From: Musa acuminata AAA Group
Lineage: Eukaryota > Streptophyta > Magnoliopsida > Zingiberales > Musaceae
Assembly (NCBI RefSeq): GCF_036884655.1
Contig: NC_088340.1
Span: 5,973,501-6,037,500, forward strand
Direction of reading: 5' to 3'
DNA: 64,000 bases
The translations under genes were made by a program, and so were the position numbers. The notes below the pieces were generated by a model that was not told the DNA's origin, did no database searches, and worked only from the letters and a program-made list of their open reading frames with translations. How positions within the stretch are numbered: the first letter of the stretch is position 1; every line of letters begins with the position of its first letter. Shown in pieces: positions 62,201-64,000 of this stretch.

Positions 62201-64000
62201 GAACTCATTCATTCATCCATTGATTAATGTCCTAGATACAATCCTTTTTCACCTTTTTGTATATCTCCAACAGTCCAACTATGAGAAGAAAAGAAAAATA
62301 CAAAGTTAAGGAAGAATATAATAACTAAAGTTACATCGCATAAATCATTACATATTAATCATTCATATTTACTTCTTTTGTGGAAGATGTATTGCTATAT
62401 TTTTTTGGCAAACATTCTTCCTTGTTGATAAAATATTTGGTTGGTTTGCTTTCTCCTTTGTAGATTTTTCAGTAAAGAAGAAACTTCTTTATAAAGATGA
62501 ATATTCAATTAAATCCGAGATTTATGCCCTTAATTTTTCTTACGAATCATATATCAAATCTAAGGTTTGTCTCCTTTCTTTTAGTTGGCTTTCTTTTTCT
62601 TTCTCCATGGTCTATATTGATGACCAATGTAGGATTATGGAAGGCTTTGCCATTTGGCAACTTATGACATTTATAAAGTACGCCTTAAACTAATAAGATT
62701 TTAAATTATAAATTCATTAATATGGTCCTGTTTTAATGTGGAACATTTGGGGCCATGGTATGAGTGTGGCTCTGCAAGCACCAATTGGTTTGTAGGAGGA
62801 AACAATTAGCTAGTAGCTAGTGCTAGAGTGCCTGTAACTTTCACTTCCCTAATTTGAGGTGAAGAAGAAGCCTATCAGAAGTTATCAACATTGCTATTAA
62901 AGTAATCTGACTTAGCATAATTGAGGAGAAACAATATTCCAAAGCTTGGACTCCAAGCATAACCTTACAGCCTTGCAACCATACCTATATAGAATTACAA
63001 GTGCTCCAATGCTAATAAGTTCAGCTTGGGATAGCTGTTGACAATCACTAAAATCAGGGCATATGCTCAATTTGGTCTTGGAGTTGGGTGTCAATTTGAA
63101 ATTTTTGTTAAATTGTAAATAGGCTCTTATTGATAGAATCATGGCAGATCTAATTAATATATTGCAGAGATAGGTTTGTCCTGAATGAACCTTCTTTATC
63201 TGGATTGATCATATAAAAATTTTCTAAAAGCGAATGTAGAACACAAAAAAATGACTTTTCTAATAGTGTATTCAGTAGGTCATGTTGATGCATCAAGTAA
63301 GATATTTAAACAGGCCCCTTTTTTCATATAGGACTATTTATGATTATGACAATATCTGCAATGTCCTTATAAACGTTTTTGGACATATATGAGTAGTTTC
63401 TGATGACATATTTGGTGGCTGTTGTGGTTACTTTTGTGCCTCTTTTATGTAAAAAAGCATATAAATCCATTTTAGATTCTTTAGTTCATTAGCTTTTTTA
63501 GTGGTTTGTTGGCCAAAGTTGTACTGGGGAACTTGCTCCACTTTTTTCCCAATATTTATTCTTTATTTCTTGCCATGTTTGCCGAACTGCTCTGTCTTTA
63601 ACTATGTGAATGTGGTGCCAGACTTGTGTTATTATTGTTATTTGCATGTTTTCTTGTATCATGCTCAGAAAATTCTGTTGTGTGGATATGATGTATAGAT
63701 TGACATATGTGCACAGAGGCAGAGAAACCTGATATGTGCATGTAGAGTATATGTCTTTGGGAATACCTGGGTACAGGTGTCCTTGATGTGGTTCTGTTTA
63801 CTGTACACTTCTGAGCTCTACCTACACAATGTGCATCATCGACTCTAATTTATACATATCTTCGTTCGAGGTGTAAGCAAACTGTTTTAAGAGATGTGAT
63901 GTTATCTATTTAATTATCATTCAGTTTGTGTATGTTCTCTATGTTTTATTTAATACATGATGTGTGATAAAAATACAGATTTTATAAATGATGCTGGAGC
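59220..64000 (+). CDS. SPT5: Transcription elongation factor SPT5, N-terminal part (cut by window end)
   Basis: Exon 1 is 59220-59535; exon 2 begins at 63979 and runs off the window. The join GAT G|AT TTT ATA keeps frame and gives EDDFINDAGA. Residues 1-105 are a run of acidic blocks (long Glu/Asp stretches) broken by basic patches such as KRRRSEFIDD and KQRRRSGSEFF. This order and the EDDFI sequence are the hallmark of the plant SPT5 N-terminus, which precedes the NGN and KOW domains (not in this window). SPT5 pairs with SPT4 on RNA polymerase II to control elongation. The 4.4 kb first intron carries no recognisable gene. The identification rests on the N-terminus alone. Confidence 0.85.

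Overview
This is a 64 kb piece of a plant nuclear genome. AT-rich intergenic DNA and long introns surround genes with GT-AG introns, and two of the genes encode plastid or plant-type metabolic enzymes. The GC-rich first coding exons and a very GC-rich intronless acyltransferase gene sit beside AT-rich introns, and many GTACCG-rich repeats are scattered through the window. That pattern suggests a monocot, most likely of the banana/Ensete type (Zingiberales). The species call is an inference from style, not a proof.

Layout, left to right. (1) 2926-16045, plus strand: a complete 16-exon gene for the beta (catalytic) subunit of pyrophosphate-dependent phosphofructokinase (PFP), 564 residues. (2) 16750-18123, minus: an intronless BAHD acyltransferase, 457 residues, tail-to-tail with PFP. 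(3) 20168-48223, minus: an 18-exon, 28 kb gene for a lycopene-cyclase-like FAD/NAD(P) oxidoreductase, 589 residues as assembled here, with a putative plastid transit peptide. (4) 49491-56568, minus: a five-exon BAH-PHD chromatin reader of the EBS/SHL family, 216 residues. (5) 59220 to the window end, plus: the acidic N-terminus of transcription elongation factor SPT5, cut by the window edge. I rebuilt the exon chains by hand from splice sites and reading phase. Every junction keeps frame and the totals are multiples of three.

The rest is mostly transposon-derived DNA, much of it inside the introns of gene 3. The elements with visible boundaries are: a 528 bp TRIM-type mini LTR retrotransposon with a perfect 5-bp target duplication; a hAT-type non-autonomous family rich in GTACCG, two copies of which have perfect 8-bp target duplications and two degenerate ones; a 1.4 kb Mutator-like element with a perfect 9-10 bp duplication, which itself carries a nested hAT copy and a minisatellite; a nearly full-length inverted-repeat element next to the BAHD gene; and a decayed LINE lying antisense beside the first exon of gene 3. 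The five genes are not a pathway or operon: they cover glycolysis/gluconeogenesis, specialised metabolism, a plastid redox enzyme, chromatin reading and transcription elongation. I saw no convincing novel multi-gene system. The most interesting unexplained material is the GTACCG hAT family and its nested insertion, the LINE/exon-1 overlap, and an in-frame alternative acceptor in PFP.
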